64,000 bases of DNA, taken from the NCBI RefSeq assembly GCF_002744175.1, contig NZ_NKHF01000062.1:62001-126000 (forward strand). Direction: 5' to 3'. How positions within the stretch are numbered: the stretch's first letter is position 1; every line of letters starts with the position of its first letter. This document shows, piece after piece, positions 45,522 through 55,143 of the stretch. A program made the position numbers and the translations under genes. The notes beneath the pieces were generated by a model. The model made no database searches, was not told the DNA's origin, and was given only the letters and a program-made list of their open reading frames with translations. This stretch comes from Pseudoalteromonas piscicida. Lineage in GTDB: Bacteria > Pseudomonadota > Gammaproteobacteria > Enterobacterales > Alteromonadaceae.

Positions 45522-47638
45522 ATCTTGAGCATGCTCAGCAACTATTTATTGGTGAAGCCTTTGAATTATTGGAGGAGATGGAGTCACTGTTGCTCGATGT
45601 TGAGTCACAAGACGCCCCAATTGAGGAGCACATCGACGCAATTTTTCGTGCCGCACACACAATAAAGGGTTCCGCAGGGTTGTTTGGTTTCGATGAAGTT
45701 GTGCACTTCACCCATAACGTCGAAAGTGTGTTGGATAAGGTCAGGGCAAAGCAGCTGACTTTTGATAGTGTGCTGGCCGAACTCATTCTTGATTGCCAGA
45801 ATTTCATGTTACAGATGATCAAGAACCTCGATGAAGGCGGTAAGGAAAATGATAGTGGACAGGCACAACAACTTACCCAAGCATTGACGGGCTATTTGGG
45901 TGAGCAGGCGCTACAAGAAGATGATTTTAGCCCTGCGCCTAATACAACAAAAGCTTCGCCGGATATTTGGGTTATCGATATTCAATACGACCATGAAGTG
46001 TTCAAAGATGGAATGGATCCAGCCTCGCAACTTAAATTCTTGCAATCTTTTGGGCAGCTATTAGATGTCACTATTACACCACATTTCCCCAGCGGTGATT
46101 TTGATCCCGAGGTCTGCTATCTGGCAGTAGAGTTACTCTTCGAAAGCAGTGCTGGGCGCGCCCAAATCGCTGAAGCGTTCGAGTTTATTGAGCCTAGTAG
46201 TGAGGTCAAAATCACCACTTTTAAGGATATGCTTGAGGTGCTAAGTCATTATCCTGAACAGGTGGATGCACTGAAAAGTCGCTTATCTCAGTGTGGAGTG
46301 TCGCCAGCGGAGCCTGAGGAAGCAATACAGCAACCAGCACTCACAACGAACACGCCGCCTACTGAATCGCAACACCCAACCTATGATAATGCCTCTCCTC
46401 CCTCCCCCTCTATCGAACCGCAAACAGCTAAAGTATCAAAATTCAAATCGCTTAAAGTGGATGCAGATAAACTAGATGTGTTGATCACACTGATTGGTGA
46501 GCTGGTAACTGCTGGTGCTGAAAATGAGGTGATTGTCTCTGAATTGGGCGATGAGCGGTTGGATGAATCTTTTTCTTCTATGATAGCGTTAGTCGAGCAA
46601 ATTAGAGACAGCGCGCTTTCGTTAAGAATGGTGCAGATAGGTGAATCATTTGGTCGCCTTAAACGTATCGTACGAGATGTTTCAAAAGAGTTGAAAAAAG
46701 AAATTCACCTTGAGGTTAAAGGGTCTGAAACCGAGCTCGATAAGTCGATGGTGGAAAAGCTGACCGATCCGTTGATGCATATCGCTCGAAATGCCATTGA
46801 CCACGGTATAGAAGCACAAGAAATTAGAACACAACAAGGTAAGTCAGCTAAAGGTCACATCACTCTCAATGCGTTTCATGAAGCAGGAGCCGTGGTAATT
46901 GAGGTTAAGGACGATGGAGCCGGCCTAGATCCAGAAAAAATTAAGACCAAAGCACTGGAAAAAGGGCTAATTTCACCACAACAGAGTTTAACCACGGAAG
47001 CCTGTTACAACCTTATTTTCGAACCTGGTTTTTCTACCGCGGCAAATGTCACCAACTTGTCAGGTCGTGGGGTTGGAATGGATGTTGTAAAACGCAACAT
47101 TGAAGAACTTCGTGGTCAAATAACCATTAATAGTGAGCTCGGACAAGGTAGCACCTTCCGGATCCGTTTACCGCTCACACTCGCCATTATTGACGGCTTT
47201 CATGTATCAATTGCTGATTCCGACTTGGTGATCCCAGTTTCCATGATCCAAGAGTGCCTGTCCTTTGACTGCGAAAGCCTTCCCAATGATCGTAACTACT
47301 TTAACCTTCGTGGCGATGTGCTGCCGTTTATACGCCTCAGAGACATTTTTTCAATTAATGAATCTACCATTGAGCAAGAACATATCGTAGTGGTGCAGTT
47401 TGGCGACAAGCGCGCTGGACTAGTTGTGGATAATTTGCATGGTGAATTACAAGCCGTGATTAAACCGTTAAACAAGATGTTCCGAGCCATTAAAGGGGTG
47501 GGTGGCACCACAATCTTAGGTACGGGAGAAGTGGGGTTTATTCTCGATGTGCCACAGCTGATTGAGTTTGCCGTACACCGAGAGGTTAAAAAGTGCACCG
47601 AGCCGCAATTGAAAATAAATAGGATAGATTATGAGTGA
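45518..47638 (+). CDS. cheA: Chemotaxis histidine kinase CheA
   Basis: Kinase of 706 residues with the CheA order of domains. The P1 Hpt domain has His47 in AAHTIKGSAGLFGF. A P2-like region lies around 150-260, and a Pro/Gln/Thr-rich linker follows. P3 (from about 310) contains SLRMVQIGESFGRLKR. P4 has HIARNAIDHGIE, DDGAGLD and GRGVGMDVVKRNIEELRGQ. The P5 CheW-like regulatory domain forms the C-terminus. All motifs are intact. It overlaps cheW by 8 bases. It phosphorylates the receivers of this cluster (CheY, CheB and perhaps the EAL protein). Confidence 0.96.
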   Translation: MNLEHAQQLFIGEAFELLEEMESLLLDVESQDAPIEEHIDAIFRAAHTIKGSAGLFGFDEVVHFTHNVESVLDKVRAKQLTFDSVLAELILDCQNFMLQMIKNLDEGGKENDSGQAQQLTQALTGYLGEQALQEDDFSPAPNTTKASPDIWVIDIQYDHEVFKDGMDPASQLKFLQSFGQLLDVTITPHFPSGDFDPEVCYLAVELLFESSAGRAQIAEAFEFIEPSSEVKITTFKDMLEVLSHYPEQVDALKSRLSQCGVSPAEPEEAIQQPALTTNTPPTESQHPTYDNASPPSPSIEPQTAKVSKFKSLKVDADKLDVLITLIGELVTAGAENEVIVSELGDERLDESFSSMIALVEQIRDSALSLRMVQIGESFGRLKRIVRDVSKELKKEIHLEVKGSETELDKSMVEKLTDPLMHIARNAIDHGIEAQEIRTQQGKSAKGHITLNAFHEAGAVVIEVKDDGAGLDPEKIKTKALEKGLISPQQSLTTEACYNLIFEPGFSTAANVTNLSGRGVGMDVVKRNIEELRGQITINSELGQGSTFRIRLPLTLAIIDGFHVSIADSDLVIPVSMIQECLSFDCESLPNDRNYFNLRGDVLPFIRLRDIFSINESTIEQEHIVVVQFGDKRAGLVVDNLHGELQAVIKPLNKMFRAIKGVGGTTILGTGEVGFILDVPQLIEFAVHREVKKCTEPQLKINRIDYE

Positions 47639-48134
47639 TCTGGCTATCGCGTCTGAAACTAACGGTCAGTACGCCCAATATTTAACGTTTGTCCTCAAGA
47701 GTGAGTACTACGGCATCGCCATTAACTCGGTAAAAGAAATCATCGAGCATCGTGCCATTACCACGATCCCCCTGATGCCCGAGTTTGTAAAAGGTGTGCT
47801 GAACCTGCGTGGAGAAGTAGTGCCTGTGATTGATCTTAATATGCGATTTGGCAAGTCGCCGTCAGAGGTGTGTAAGCGCAGCTGTATTGTGATTGTTGAA
47901 ATTACCTACGAGCAGCAAATCGTCTTGCTCGGCATAGTGGTTGATGCAGTGAATGAAGTACTCGACATCACCGCGAGCCAAATAGAGCCACCACCAACCT
48001 TCGGCGCCAAAATCCGAGCTGAGTTTATTCATGGTATTGCCAATATTGAGGAGCAATTCATCGTGTTACTCAAGATGGAAAAAGTATTGTCTGTGGACGA
48101 AATGGCCGCGTTAATTGAGCGCGCTATTGACTAA
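47631..48134 (+). CDS. cheW: Chemotaxis coupling protein CheW
   Basis: Adaptor of 167 residues linking receptors and CheA: YLTFVLKSEYYGIAINSVKEIIEHR at the start, FVKGVLNLRGEVVPVIDLNMRFG in the middle, the standard CheW signatures. It overlaps the end of cheA. Confidence 0.95.
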   Translation: MSDLAIASETNGQYAQYLTFVLKSEYYGIAINSVKEIIEHRAITTIPLMPEFVKGVLNLRGEVVPVIDLNMRFGKSPSEVCKRSCIVIVEITYEQQIVLLGIVVDAVNEVLDITASQIEPPPTFGAKIRAEFIHGIANIEEQFIVLLKMEKVLSVDEMAALIERAID

Positions 48135-48218
48135 TTAATAGTGCAGCGCAGCAGCTATCTTTTACCGTTTGCTGTGGATGCACTCGAAGAGATTGAAATA
48201 TTAAGTGGATTACACCTT

Positions 48219-49841
48219 ATGTTTAAAAATTTAAAAGTAGCTTACAGACTCGCATTGCTTGCCGGTGTGTTGATCGTATTAATTATTGCGATAGGTATTG
48301 CTGGTATTAGTGGGATGAAAAGTGAACACGACGCCATGGAAACCGTCTACAAAGACCGAGTTGTGCCGCTCAAAGACTTGAAAATTATTGCGGATAAATA
48401 TGCTGTTAATATTGTTGATACCGCGCATAAGGTTCGCAATGGATCAATGGATTGGAGTACAGCTATTGAGAATGTTGAAAATGCAAAAAAAGTGATCAGC
48501 GCAAACTGGAGTGATTACCTAAGTACCGAATTGGTAGCGCAAGAAGTTAAGTTGGTTAAAGAAATTAGACCCCTATTGGAAAAAGCCGACGCCTCTGTGG
48601 ATACCTTATTGGCAATCTTAAAACGCAACGATCAAAGCGGGCTCGAATACTTCATTATTAACCAATTATATCCGGTTATTGACCCTGTTTCAGAGCGTTT
48701 TTCTCAACTCGTTGATGTCCAGCTAGTCGTTGCCGAACAAGAGTTTATTACTTCGTCACAAAGCTACGAGAACACACTTATCTTTAATAGCATTGCGATC
48801 ATCATTAGTATTCTCGCCAGTGTGTTAATTGGGGTTGTGATCACCCGCTCTATCGTCAAGCAATTGGGGGGAGAGCCAAGCTACGCAGAAGAAGTGGTGA
48901 GCCGTGTTGCTCAAGGTGATATGACGGTAGAGATTCAATTAGCAGCTAATGATAACTCCAGTATGTTGTTTGCCATTGCGCAGATGGTGAATCGTTTATC
49001 AGATGTTATTAGCCGTGTGCGTTCAGCTACGGACAATCTTTCTTCAGCGTCAGAGCAGATGAGTGCAACGTCGCAATCATTAAGTCAGTCGGCCTCAGAA
49101 CAAGCCGCAAGCGTGGAAGAAACCTCCGCGGCGATGGAAGAAATGAGTGCATCAATTAGCCAAAACAATGAAAACTCAAAAATCACAGACGGCATTGCAG
49201 AAAAGAGTGCAACAGATGCAATCGAAGGTGGTAAAGCGGTTAAGCAAACGGTTGAAGCCATGAGGCAAATTGCAGATAAGATCAGCATTATTGATGACAT
49301 TGCATATCAAACAAACTTATTGGCGTTAAATGCTGCAATCGAAGCTGGGAGAGCCGGTGAACACGGCCGAGGCTTTGCTGTGGTCGCTGCGGAAGTTCGA
49401 AAATTAGCAGCCAGAAGTCAGTCTGCCGCACAAGAAATAGGTGAAGTAGCAGGCAATTCAGTTGCCCTTGCGGAAAAAGCAGGTGATTTGCTAGAAGAAA
49501 TCGTTCCTTCAATCCAGCGCACCGCAGAGCTGGTGCAAGAGATTGCTGCTGCGAGTGCTGAGCAAACCAACGGTGCATCCGAAATCAACACCGCAATTTC
49601 TCAAATTACGCAAGCCACCCAGCAAAATGCCGCCGCCTCGGAAGAGCTCTCATCTACTTCTGAAGAGTTGACTAGTCAGGCTACGGATCTACAAGATGTG
49701 ATGACATTTTTTACGGTTGATGACAAAGCCTTAACCAATCCAAGAAACATGACTAAACCGCTCTCAAAGCTGCCAAAAAAGCAAGAGAAAACCACAAAAA
49801 CCGAAGTGTTAGACGATGACTTTGACTTTGAGAACTTTTAA
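48219..49841 (+). CDS. Methyl-accepting chemotaxis protein with 4HB-type sensor
   Basis: Transmembrane receptor of about 540 residues. The start at 48219 ([22 protein letters not shown]) opens into the first helix; the open frame from GTG 48141 adds 26 residues. The periplasmic four-helix-bundle domain (about 40-190, [20 protein letters not shown] being the 4HB_MCP start) precedes a second helix (about 190-212). A HAMP domain ([25 protein letters not shown]) and a signalling domain with [33 protein letters not shown] follow. The ending DDDFDFENF may tether CheR or CheB (inference). This is the main ligand-sensing receptor of the cluster. Confidence 0.93.
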   Translation: MFKNLKVAYRLALLAGVLIVLIIAIGIAGISGMKSEHDAMETVYKDRVVPLKDLKIIADKYAVNIVDTAHKVRNGSMDWSTAIENVENAKKVISANWSDYLSTELVAQEVKLVKEIRPLLEKADASVDTLLAILKRNDQSGLEYFIINQLYPVIDPVSERFSQLVDVQLVVAEQEFITSSQSYENTLIFNSIAIIISILASVLIGVVITRSIVKQLGGEPSYAEEVVSRVAQGDMTVEIQLAANDNSSMLFAIAQMVNRLSDVISRVRSATDNLSSASEQMSATSQSLSQSASEQAASVEETSAAMEEMSASISQNNENSKITDGIAEKSATDAIEGGKAVKQTVEAMRQIADKISIIDDIAYQTNLLALNAAIEAGRAGEHGRGFAVVAAEVRKLAARSQSAAQEIGEVAGNSVALAEKAGDLLEEIVPSIQRTAELVQEIAAASAEQTNGASEINTAISQITQATQQNAAASEELSSTSEELTSQATDLQDVMTFFTVDDKALTNPRNMTKPLSKLPKKQEKTTKTEVLDDDFDFENF

Positions 49842-49877
49842 GTAATGCCTTGAAGGTTTATCGCTTGGAGAAACGGT

Positions 49878-50678
49878 ATGCAGTACATAGAAAACAGCAG
49901 CTTTGAGCAACTTCAGCAGTGGTTTTATGAATCAACAGGCATTCTGTTTAATGATTCAAAGCGTCCGCTCGTTAGTGGTAGGTTGCAAAAGCGTATTCGT
50001 CAGATGCAGCTTAACAACTTGGCAGAGTATTTTGAGTTGCTAAGACGAGATGAAGCTGAGCAGCAGGTTGCCATTAATTTGCTCACAACTAACGAAACCT
50101 ACTTTTTCAGAGAGTCAAAGCATTATGACTTTTTAACGTCTGATGTATTACCTGCACTCACCAAACAAGAAAAAGTCAGCGTTTGGAGTGCGGCCTCTTC
50201 AAGTGGGCAAGAAGCTTATAGCATTGCGATGTTAATGGCTAAGCAATGGGGGCTATTCAAACCGTGGCATATACACGGGACAGACATCAATACTCAAGTA
50301 TTAAAACTAGCTCAGCGCGGCGTCTACCCCATTGATGCCAGTGAGAAGATCCCAGCTGATTTACTAAAGCGTTATTGTGTTAAAGGGAAAGGAAAAGACA
50401 CTGGCTTTTTTATGGTGATGCCGGATCTAAAAAAGCATGTGACGTTTAAACAAACCAACCTGTTGAAAGTCAATCCAATCCAATCAAGCTACGACGTTAT
50501 CTTTCTACGTAATGTCCTTATTTACTTCAATATGGATGAAAAGCTGCAGATTTTAAGTAATGTGCTTAATCATTTACGCCCAGGGGGCTGGCTATTTGTA
50601 GGGCACTCAGAGAGTGTTACGGGTTTTGATACCAGACTGCAGCAAGTTAAACCTGGATGCTATCGGTTTATTGTATGA
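49878..50678 (+). CDS. cheR: Chemotaxis methyltransferase CheR
   Basis: SAM-dependent methyltransferase of 266 residues that methylates receptor glutamates. The N-terminal helical domain is followed by the catalytic domain with LLTTNETYFFRESKHYDFL, VWSAASSSGQEAYSIAML and VIFLRNVLIYFNMDEKLQ, as in CheR. GAGAAACGG precedes the ATG. Its stop overlaps the cheD start (ATGA). Confidence 0.95.
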   Translation: MQYIENSSFEQLQQWFYESTGILFNDSKRPLVSGRLQKRIRQMQLNNLAEYFELLRRDEAEQQVAINLLTTNETYFFRESKHYDFLTSDVLPALTKQEKVSVWSAASSSGQEAYSIAMLMAKQWGLFKPWHIHGTDINTQVLKLAQRGVYPIDASEKIPADLLKRYCVKGKGKDTGFFMVMPDLKKHVTFKQTNLLKVNPIQSSYDVIFLRNVLIYFNMDEKLQILSNVLNHLRPGGWLFVGHSESVTGFDTRLQQVKPGCYRFIV

Positions 50679-51178
50679 ACAAGCGTACGGTATATATCGA
50701 GCCTGGAGACTTTGCTGCGGGTTTGAAGCTCACCGACAGTTATAAAACGATACTTGGCTCTTGCGTCAGCGCCGTGTTTTGGGAGCCAAATACGCAATTT
50801 TTCGCGATGTGTCACTTCTTGTTGCCCAAAGCGCCTGCCGTTCAAACTGGACAGCTTGGACGCTACGGAAACCAAGTGCTACCTGAAATGTTGCGGTTAG
50901 CTAAAGGTGCCAGCGTGGAGCTCAATGATATGCAAGTTTACTTATTCGGTGGGGCCAGTAGCGAAAAAACACGGGGTTTGGCGGAGCGTTTTAAAGTGGC
51001 CAGCAATAATCTGAGGTATGCCCTGCGGTTTGTGGAGCATTACGGTTTAAAACTAGTGCATCAGGATATTGGTGGGCATTGTGGAAGACGCGTACTGGTT
51101 GATGCGAACACGGGGGCGTTTGCCTGCCAAATGGTAGAGAGTGCTGAATATGGAGTAGCCTATGGCCAGAAAAATTAA
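50675..51178 (+). CDS. cheD: Receptor deamidase CheD
   Basis: Glutamine deamidase of chemoreceptors, about 167 residues. The start is ATG 50675, overlapping the cheR stop. The catalytic Cys and His are visible in [11 protein letters not shown] and AMCHFLLP, with the conserved [15 protein letters not shown] near the end. It overlaps cheB by 17 bases. Confidence 0.92.
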   Translation: MNKRTVYIEPGDFAAGLKLTDSYKTILGSCVSAVFWEPNTQFFAMCHFLLPKAPAVQTGQLGRYGNQVLPEMLRLAKGASVELNDMQVYLFGGASSEKTRGLAERFKVASNNLRYALRFVEHYGLKLVHQDIGGHCGRRVLVDANTGAFACQMVESAEYGVAYGQKN

Positions 51179-52229
51179 AGTATTAATCGTTGATGACTCA
51201 GCGGTTGTGCGCCAAGTATTGCAAGATATGCTACTGGGGCAGAGTGATATTGAAGTTATCGGTGCGGCAGCCGATCCCTATATCGCGGTGGATAAAATGC
51301 GCGGTAACTGGCCAGATGTTATTACTTTAGATGTTGAAATGCCACGTATGGATGGTATTACCTTTTTACGCAAGATTATGGCTAAACGTCCTACACCTGT
51401 TGTGATTTGCTCGTCATTGACAGAGCAAGGGGCACAAACAACCATGGAAGCACTGTCTGCCGGAGCGGTAGCGATATTTACCAAACCGCAGCTCGGTGTG
51501 AAAAGCTATCTAAAAGAAGCCAAAGCTGAGCTGCTTGAAGCTATACGCAGCGCCGCGAGTGCAAAAGTGAAGAAGCTCGATATCGCCCCCTCTGTAGGCC
51601 AGGTAAATACGTCCAGCGTATCTAAGCGTCCACGTAACCAAGCGATGACTAAAACAACAGAGCGAGTTATTGCTATAGGCACCTCAACTGGGGGCACAAC
51701 CGCCCTTGAATATATTCTAAAACCTCTTGCTGCGGATACGTCAGGGATCGTTATTGTGCAACATATGCCTGAAAAGTTTACTGCTGCATTTGCGGCGCGC
51801 TTGAACGGTATTTGTAAGATTGAAGTTAAAGAAGCTCAGGATGGCGATCGGGTTCGTCCCGGTCGGGCCTTGATAGCTCCAGGTGGTCAACACTTAAGCT
51901 TGACCCGAAGTGGTGCATTTTATTATGTCAAAGTTAAGCCGGGCCCTGCCGTTAATCGCCACTGTCCGTCTGTCGATGTGATGTTCCGTTCTGTTGCTAT
52001 GGTCGCCGGTCACAATGCGTGCGGCATCATTTTAACAGGAATGGGAGCCGACGGTGCAAAAGGCTTGCTTGAAATGCGAGAAGCTGGCGCGCATACCGTG
52101 GCACAAGATGAGCAGTCATCTGTGGTATTTGGTATGCCTAAAGAAGCCATCAAGCTTGGCGGCGCAGCTGAGGTTATTGCACTGGAGGAAGTACCCATGT
52201 TGATTAGCCGTCAAAGTAGTTCTGTTTAG
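51162..52229 (+). CDS. cheB: Chemotaxis methylesterase/response regulator CheB
   Basis: 355 residues: an N-terminal receiver ([14 protein letters not shown], Asp in [13 protein letters not shown]), a linker, and a C-terminal methylesterase with [14 protein letters not shown] (catalytic Ser), [16 protein letters not shown] (His) and [15 protein letters not shown] (Asp). Removes receptor methyl groups when phosphorylated by CheA. Confidence 0.95.
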   Translation: MARKIKVLIVDDSAVVRQVLQDMLLGQSDIEVIGAAADPYIAVDKMRGNWPDVITLDVEMPRMDGITFLRKIMAKRPTPVVICSSLTEQGAQTTMEALSAGAVAIFTKPQLGVKSYLKEAKAELLEAIRSAASAKVKKLDIAPSVGQVNTSSVSKRPRNQAMTKTTERVIAIGTSTGGTTALEYILKPLAADTSGIVIVQHMPEKFTAAFAARLNGICKIEVKEAQDGDRVRPGRALIAPGGQHLSLTRSGAFYYVKVKPGPAVNRHCPSVDVMFRSVAMVAGHNACGIILTGMGADGAKGLLEMREAGAHTVAQDEQSSVVFGMPKEAIKLGGAAEVIALEEVPMLISRQSSSV

Positions 52230-52241
52230 GGGGATCGTATA

Positions 52242-53474
52242 GTGAGTGAAATTTCTGTATTAATTGTCGAGGACAGTGTCGGGCAAAGACAATTCGCTCA
52301 AGATATGTGTATTGGTTTAGGTTTCGTCAAAGTGGATGTTGCCGAGAATGGCCGTGCCGCACTGGAGAAGGTTGAGCGCTCACAGACGTGTTTTGATATT
52401 ATCATTTGCGACTTAGAGATGCCGGATATAGATGGAATCGAGCTACTAAAATTGCTGTCTGAGCAAAGATGCCAATCAGCCTTTATTATTGTTAGTGGCA
52501 GAGAGATGGGGTTGATCTCCGCGGTGGAATTACTTGCTAGCAAACAAGGCCTCTGGGTTTTGGGATCGGTTAAAAAGCCTTTGCTGCCTTCTAGTTTTGA
52601 AAAGCTTTTAGACCGCTATTATCACAATAAAGGAAAGTGTGGACTGGTATTACCGCAAGAGAACAAATGTGACGTTAAGCTACAAAAGCTTCGTCAAGCG
52701 CTGGCTGAGCGCAAATTTTCATTACATTATCAACCTCAGATAGATATGCAAAGCGGTCGGCTTTGTGGGGTTGAGGCGCTAGTGCGCTTACCGCTCGACG
52801 GTGAGACGGTTTTTCCCGGAGACTTTATTCCCCTCTGTGAAGAAAATGGCTTGATTGACGAGCTCACTCTTGAGATCTTGCGATTGGCGGTTGAGCAGAA
52901 AAAGCGCTTTACCGAATTGGGACTCGATATTCAAATATCGGTCAATATCTCTGCGGTTTCGTTTGATAACGAGCGTTTTACTGATGAAGTTATGACGTTA
53001 TTCAACGATATGGGAGCTGATGCGAAACGTATCACTTTGGAAGTAACGGAATCGTCTGTGATCAAGGATATTGCAAAAGCATTAAATGTGTTGGCTCGTT
53101 TACGCTTGATTGGTTGCGGCTTGTCTATTGACGATTATGGCACGGGGTACTCCTCGGTAAAGCAACTGTCTGAGATCCCTTTTACTGAGTTGAAGCTAGA
53201 TCGTAGCCTAATTGAGGGAGTCGCTATTAAGCCGCATATTCAAGCTATTTTTGAAAGTACCTTATCCATGTGTAACAAACTAGGTATTAGCTTAGTGGCA
53301 GAAGGGATAGAAGTTGGTGCTGATTGGGAATATTTAGAGATGAATGGCTGTCATATAGGACAAGGATTCGCGATGGCGCCACCTATGGCTGCTGATGATC
53401 TTTTAACTTGGATTAAAAATGGTATGCATCCATTCAACAATGAGCTTGAAGGTAAAGTGCTAATACAAGCTTAA
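52242..53474 (+). CDS. Response regulator with EAL phosphodiesterase domain
   Basis: Predicted c-di-GMP phosphodiesterase of 410 residues with an N-terminal receiver (LIVEDSVGQRQFA, Asp in IIICDLEMPDIDG) and a C-terminal EAL domain (GVEALVRLP, ITLEVTESS, SIDDYGTGYSSVKQL, ELKLDRSLI, EGIE). Catalytic residues look complete, so activity is likely. The start is GTG with GGGGG upstream. It resembles RocR/VieA-type regulators. Its place at the end of the che cluster suggests that CheA or this operon controls c-di-GMP. Confidence 0.9.
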   Translation: MSEISVLIVEDSVGQRQFAQDMCIGLGFVKVDVAENGRAALEKVERSQTCFDIIICDLEMPDIDGIELLKLLSEQRCQSAFIIVSGREMGLISAVELLASKQGLWVLGSVKKPLLPSSFEKLLDRYYHNKGKCGLVLPQENKCDVKLQKLRQALAERKFSLHYQPQIDMQSGRLCGVEALVRLPLDGETVFPGDFIPLCEENGLIDELTLEILRLAVEQKKRFTELGLDIQISVNISAVSFDNERFTDEVMTLFNDMGADAKRITLEVTESSVIKDIAKALNVLARLRLIGCGLSIDDYGTGYSSVKQLSEIPFTELKLDRSLIEGVAIKPHIQAIFESTLSMCNKLGISLVAEGIEVGADWEYLEMNGCHIGQGFAMAPPMAADDLLTWIKNGMHPFNNELEGKVLIQA

Positions 53475-53482
53475 AACTGTAA

Positions 53483-53510
53483 AGCCCCTTGCCATTTTTT
53501 CTGAGGGGCT
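53483..53510 (+). terminator. Hairpin after the chemosensory cluster
   Basis: AGCCCCT / AGGGGCT, a 7-bp stem with a long loop containing TTTTTT. Without a T-run after it, it is a weak terminator. Confidence 0.6.
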
Positions 53511-53512
53511 AA

Positions 53513-53712
53513 TTAACCTGAACTTTGCTTAGCAATCTGTTCTCTAGCAGCTGTTATTCCTTATTACTGCGTTAGATTTGCCTGCAATAAGTTAGCGATT
53601 GACGCACAAATTTGTCTTGTATTAAGCAATAGCTTCTGGCTAGAGTGATACTAAGCTTTTGAGTTTAGATATTTTAATTGGTTAACTAAGCTCTTATCTC
53701 GAGCCTGGTTAA
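53513..53712 (+). repeat. MITE-like element, second subfamily, copy B
   Basis: About 200 bp, matching the element at 30579-30747 (GCAGCTGTTAT, TTACTGCGTTAGATTTG, GACGCACAAATTTG, CTTTTGAGTTTAG, CTCTTATCTCGAGCC). Its ends TTAACCTGAACTTTGC (left) and TTAACCAGGCTCGAG (right, minus strand) are imperfect inverted repeats. Its right end lies over the stop codon of the GNAT gene. Confidence 0.75.
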
Positions 53713-54203
53713 TTATTTTTTAAAATCGCGAATAGGTGATTGTCGTAGAAAATACCTTGCTTAAAAATGGCTCGTTTTAAAACCGCTTCTTGTTCAAAGC
53801 CTGACTTTTGCAACAGCTTCATTGACGCCACATTGCCATCAAACACAGAAGCAAAAATCCGCTCAATTTTTGATTCAGAAAATACGACTTTGATCAGTTT
53901 TTGAATGGCAAAGTGTGCAACTCCCCTGCGCCAATGACTTTTTTCCAGCCAGTAACCTATTTCACCTGAGCGTTCATATTCAAACTCTCCGGGCGTAACA
54001 CCAATACACCCAATCAGCAGATCTCCCTCACAAATTGCACGAATATAACCTAGTTTGCTCCCTTCATTAATCCACCAAAGAGCGTCTTGCTCTGTATAAG
54101 GCTGCGGGATTTTAGTCGACAGATATCTAGTAATGTCAGGGTCGTTCAGAATTGCTATGAGGCGAGCTTTATCACTGAGCTGAAATGACCGTAATGTATA
54201 CAA
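53709..54203 (-). CDS. GNAT-family N-acetyltransferase (RimJ/RimL-like)
   Basis: Acetyl-CoA-dependent acetyltransferase of about 164 residues, with TLRSFQLSDKARLIAILNDPDITRYL at the start, GEIGYWLEKSHWRRGVAHFAI (acetyl-CoA loop) and ASVFDGNVASMKLLQKSGFEQE, as in protein or antibiotic acetyltransferases of the RimJ type. The open frame runs to 54302, but its first ~20 residues are encoded by the MITE at 54236-54472, so I place the start at TTG 54203, which has AAGGAAAG 5 bases upstream. MITE copies lie on both sides. Substrate unknown. Confidence 0.83.
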   Translation of the reverse strand: MYTLRSFQLSDKARLIAILNDPDITRYLSTKIPQPYTEQDALWWINEGSKLGYIRAICEGDLLIGCIGVTPGEFEYERSGEIGYWLEKSHWRRGVAHFAIQKLIKVVFSESKIERIFASVFDGNVASMKLLQKSGFEQEAVLKRAIFKQGIFYDNHLFAILKNN

Positions 54204-54235
54204 GCTACTTTCCTTAATAATGGGGTTAAGTAAAA

Positions 54236-54472
54236 AACCTGAGCTTCGGATAATTAATGCCTTTCTAGCAGCCAGTTTTAGCGCTAACTGTGTTGAATTC
54301 ACTTCCAGCTATTGGTGCGTAAATTCGCCTTGCCTACAAGGGGGTAGGTACCAGGGCGGTAGCAGAACGCGAGGGCGAGATTATCCCAAAACTTTCTGGC
54401 TGGATAAGAAAATAATTTTATGTGATTTTAAAAACAATGAGTTAACGCATGCCTTATCCAAACCTTAGGTTA
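54236..54472 (+). repeat. MITE-like element, copy 3
   Basis: About 237 bp, the best-preserved plus-strand copy. It starts AACCTGAGCTTCGGATAAT and ends CTTATCCAAACCTTAGGTT, imperfect terminal inverted repeats about 20 bp long. It matches copy 2 (12353-12590, inverted) over its whole length and copy 1 (3029-3160) in part. It overlaps the spurious N-terminal extension of the GNAT frame. The remaining gap to 54578 holds no gene. Confidence 0.82.
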
Positions 54473-54578
54473 AAAAGCTATCAATAACTTAGCACGCACT
54501 TTTGCTGCGTACAATACATCTTGTTTTGTGGTTAAGTTGGTGAAACGAAACGGTGTTTATATTTAGCACCCTAAGGTG

Positions 54579-55112
54579 TTACCTTTCACGTATATAATGA
54601 TTTTTCACTACGTAGTCTAAGTACCTAATGGCATTTACGTGTTTAAATTTAAGCGGTGCGTTTAATTCAGTAAATAAAGGTACACCACCGCCAAGCAAGA
54701 TTGGAATAGTAGTAATAATAAGCTCATCGATAAGGTCTTGTTGCAAAAAGCTCTGAATGGTTTTGCCGCCATCAATGTAAAGGTTTTGATAGCCAAGCTG
54801 AGCCAGTTGTTCGACGATGTCAGTGAGCTCACCTCGCACAAGCGATACTTTATCAGCAATACTTTTAGGCACCGTTTTCAAGGTGTTACTCAATACAAAA
54901 ACGGGCTTCTTGTATGGCCATTCGCAATCAAACCCTTGGATGGTTTCAAAGGTATTGCGTCCCATAATGATAGCATCAATTCGTGCCATAAAGTCGGCAA
55001 ACCCTAAATCTAGTCCTGCTGGGTTGGGGATCTCATGTAGCCAGTCAATACGATTATTTTTATCCGCGATAAAGCCGTCTAGACTTGCCCCGATATAGAC
55101 AATGTTTGCCAT
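54579..55112 (-). CDS. Dihydrofolate-reductase-like protein (RibD C-terminal type)
   Basis: Cytoplasmic protein of 177 residues of the YwjB/YyaP group: MANIVYIGASLDGFIAD at the start, DAIIMGRNTFETI, PVFVLSNTL, LYIDGGKTIQSFL and ITTIPILLGGG are the conserved DHFR-fold motifs. It may bind NADPH, but the substrate is unknown. It is divergent from a TetR-type gene, with a large palindrome between them. Confidence 0.9.
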   Translation of the reverse strand: MANIVYIGASLDGFIADKNNRIDWLHEIPNPAGLDLGFADFMARIDAIIMGRNTFETIQGFDCEWPYKKPVFVLSNTLKTVPKSIADKVSLVRGELTDIVEQLAQLGYQNLYIDGGKTIQSFLQQDLIDELIITTIPILLGGGVPLFTELNAPLKFKHVNAIRYLDYVVKNHYIRER

Positions 55113-55143
55113 GTTTTACTCCAATTGAACTGATGACCATTTC

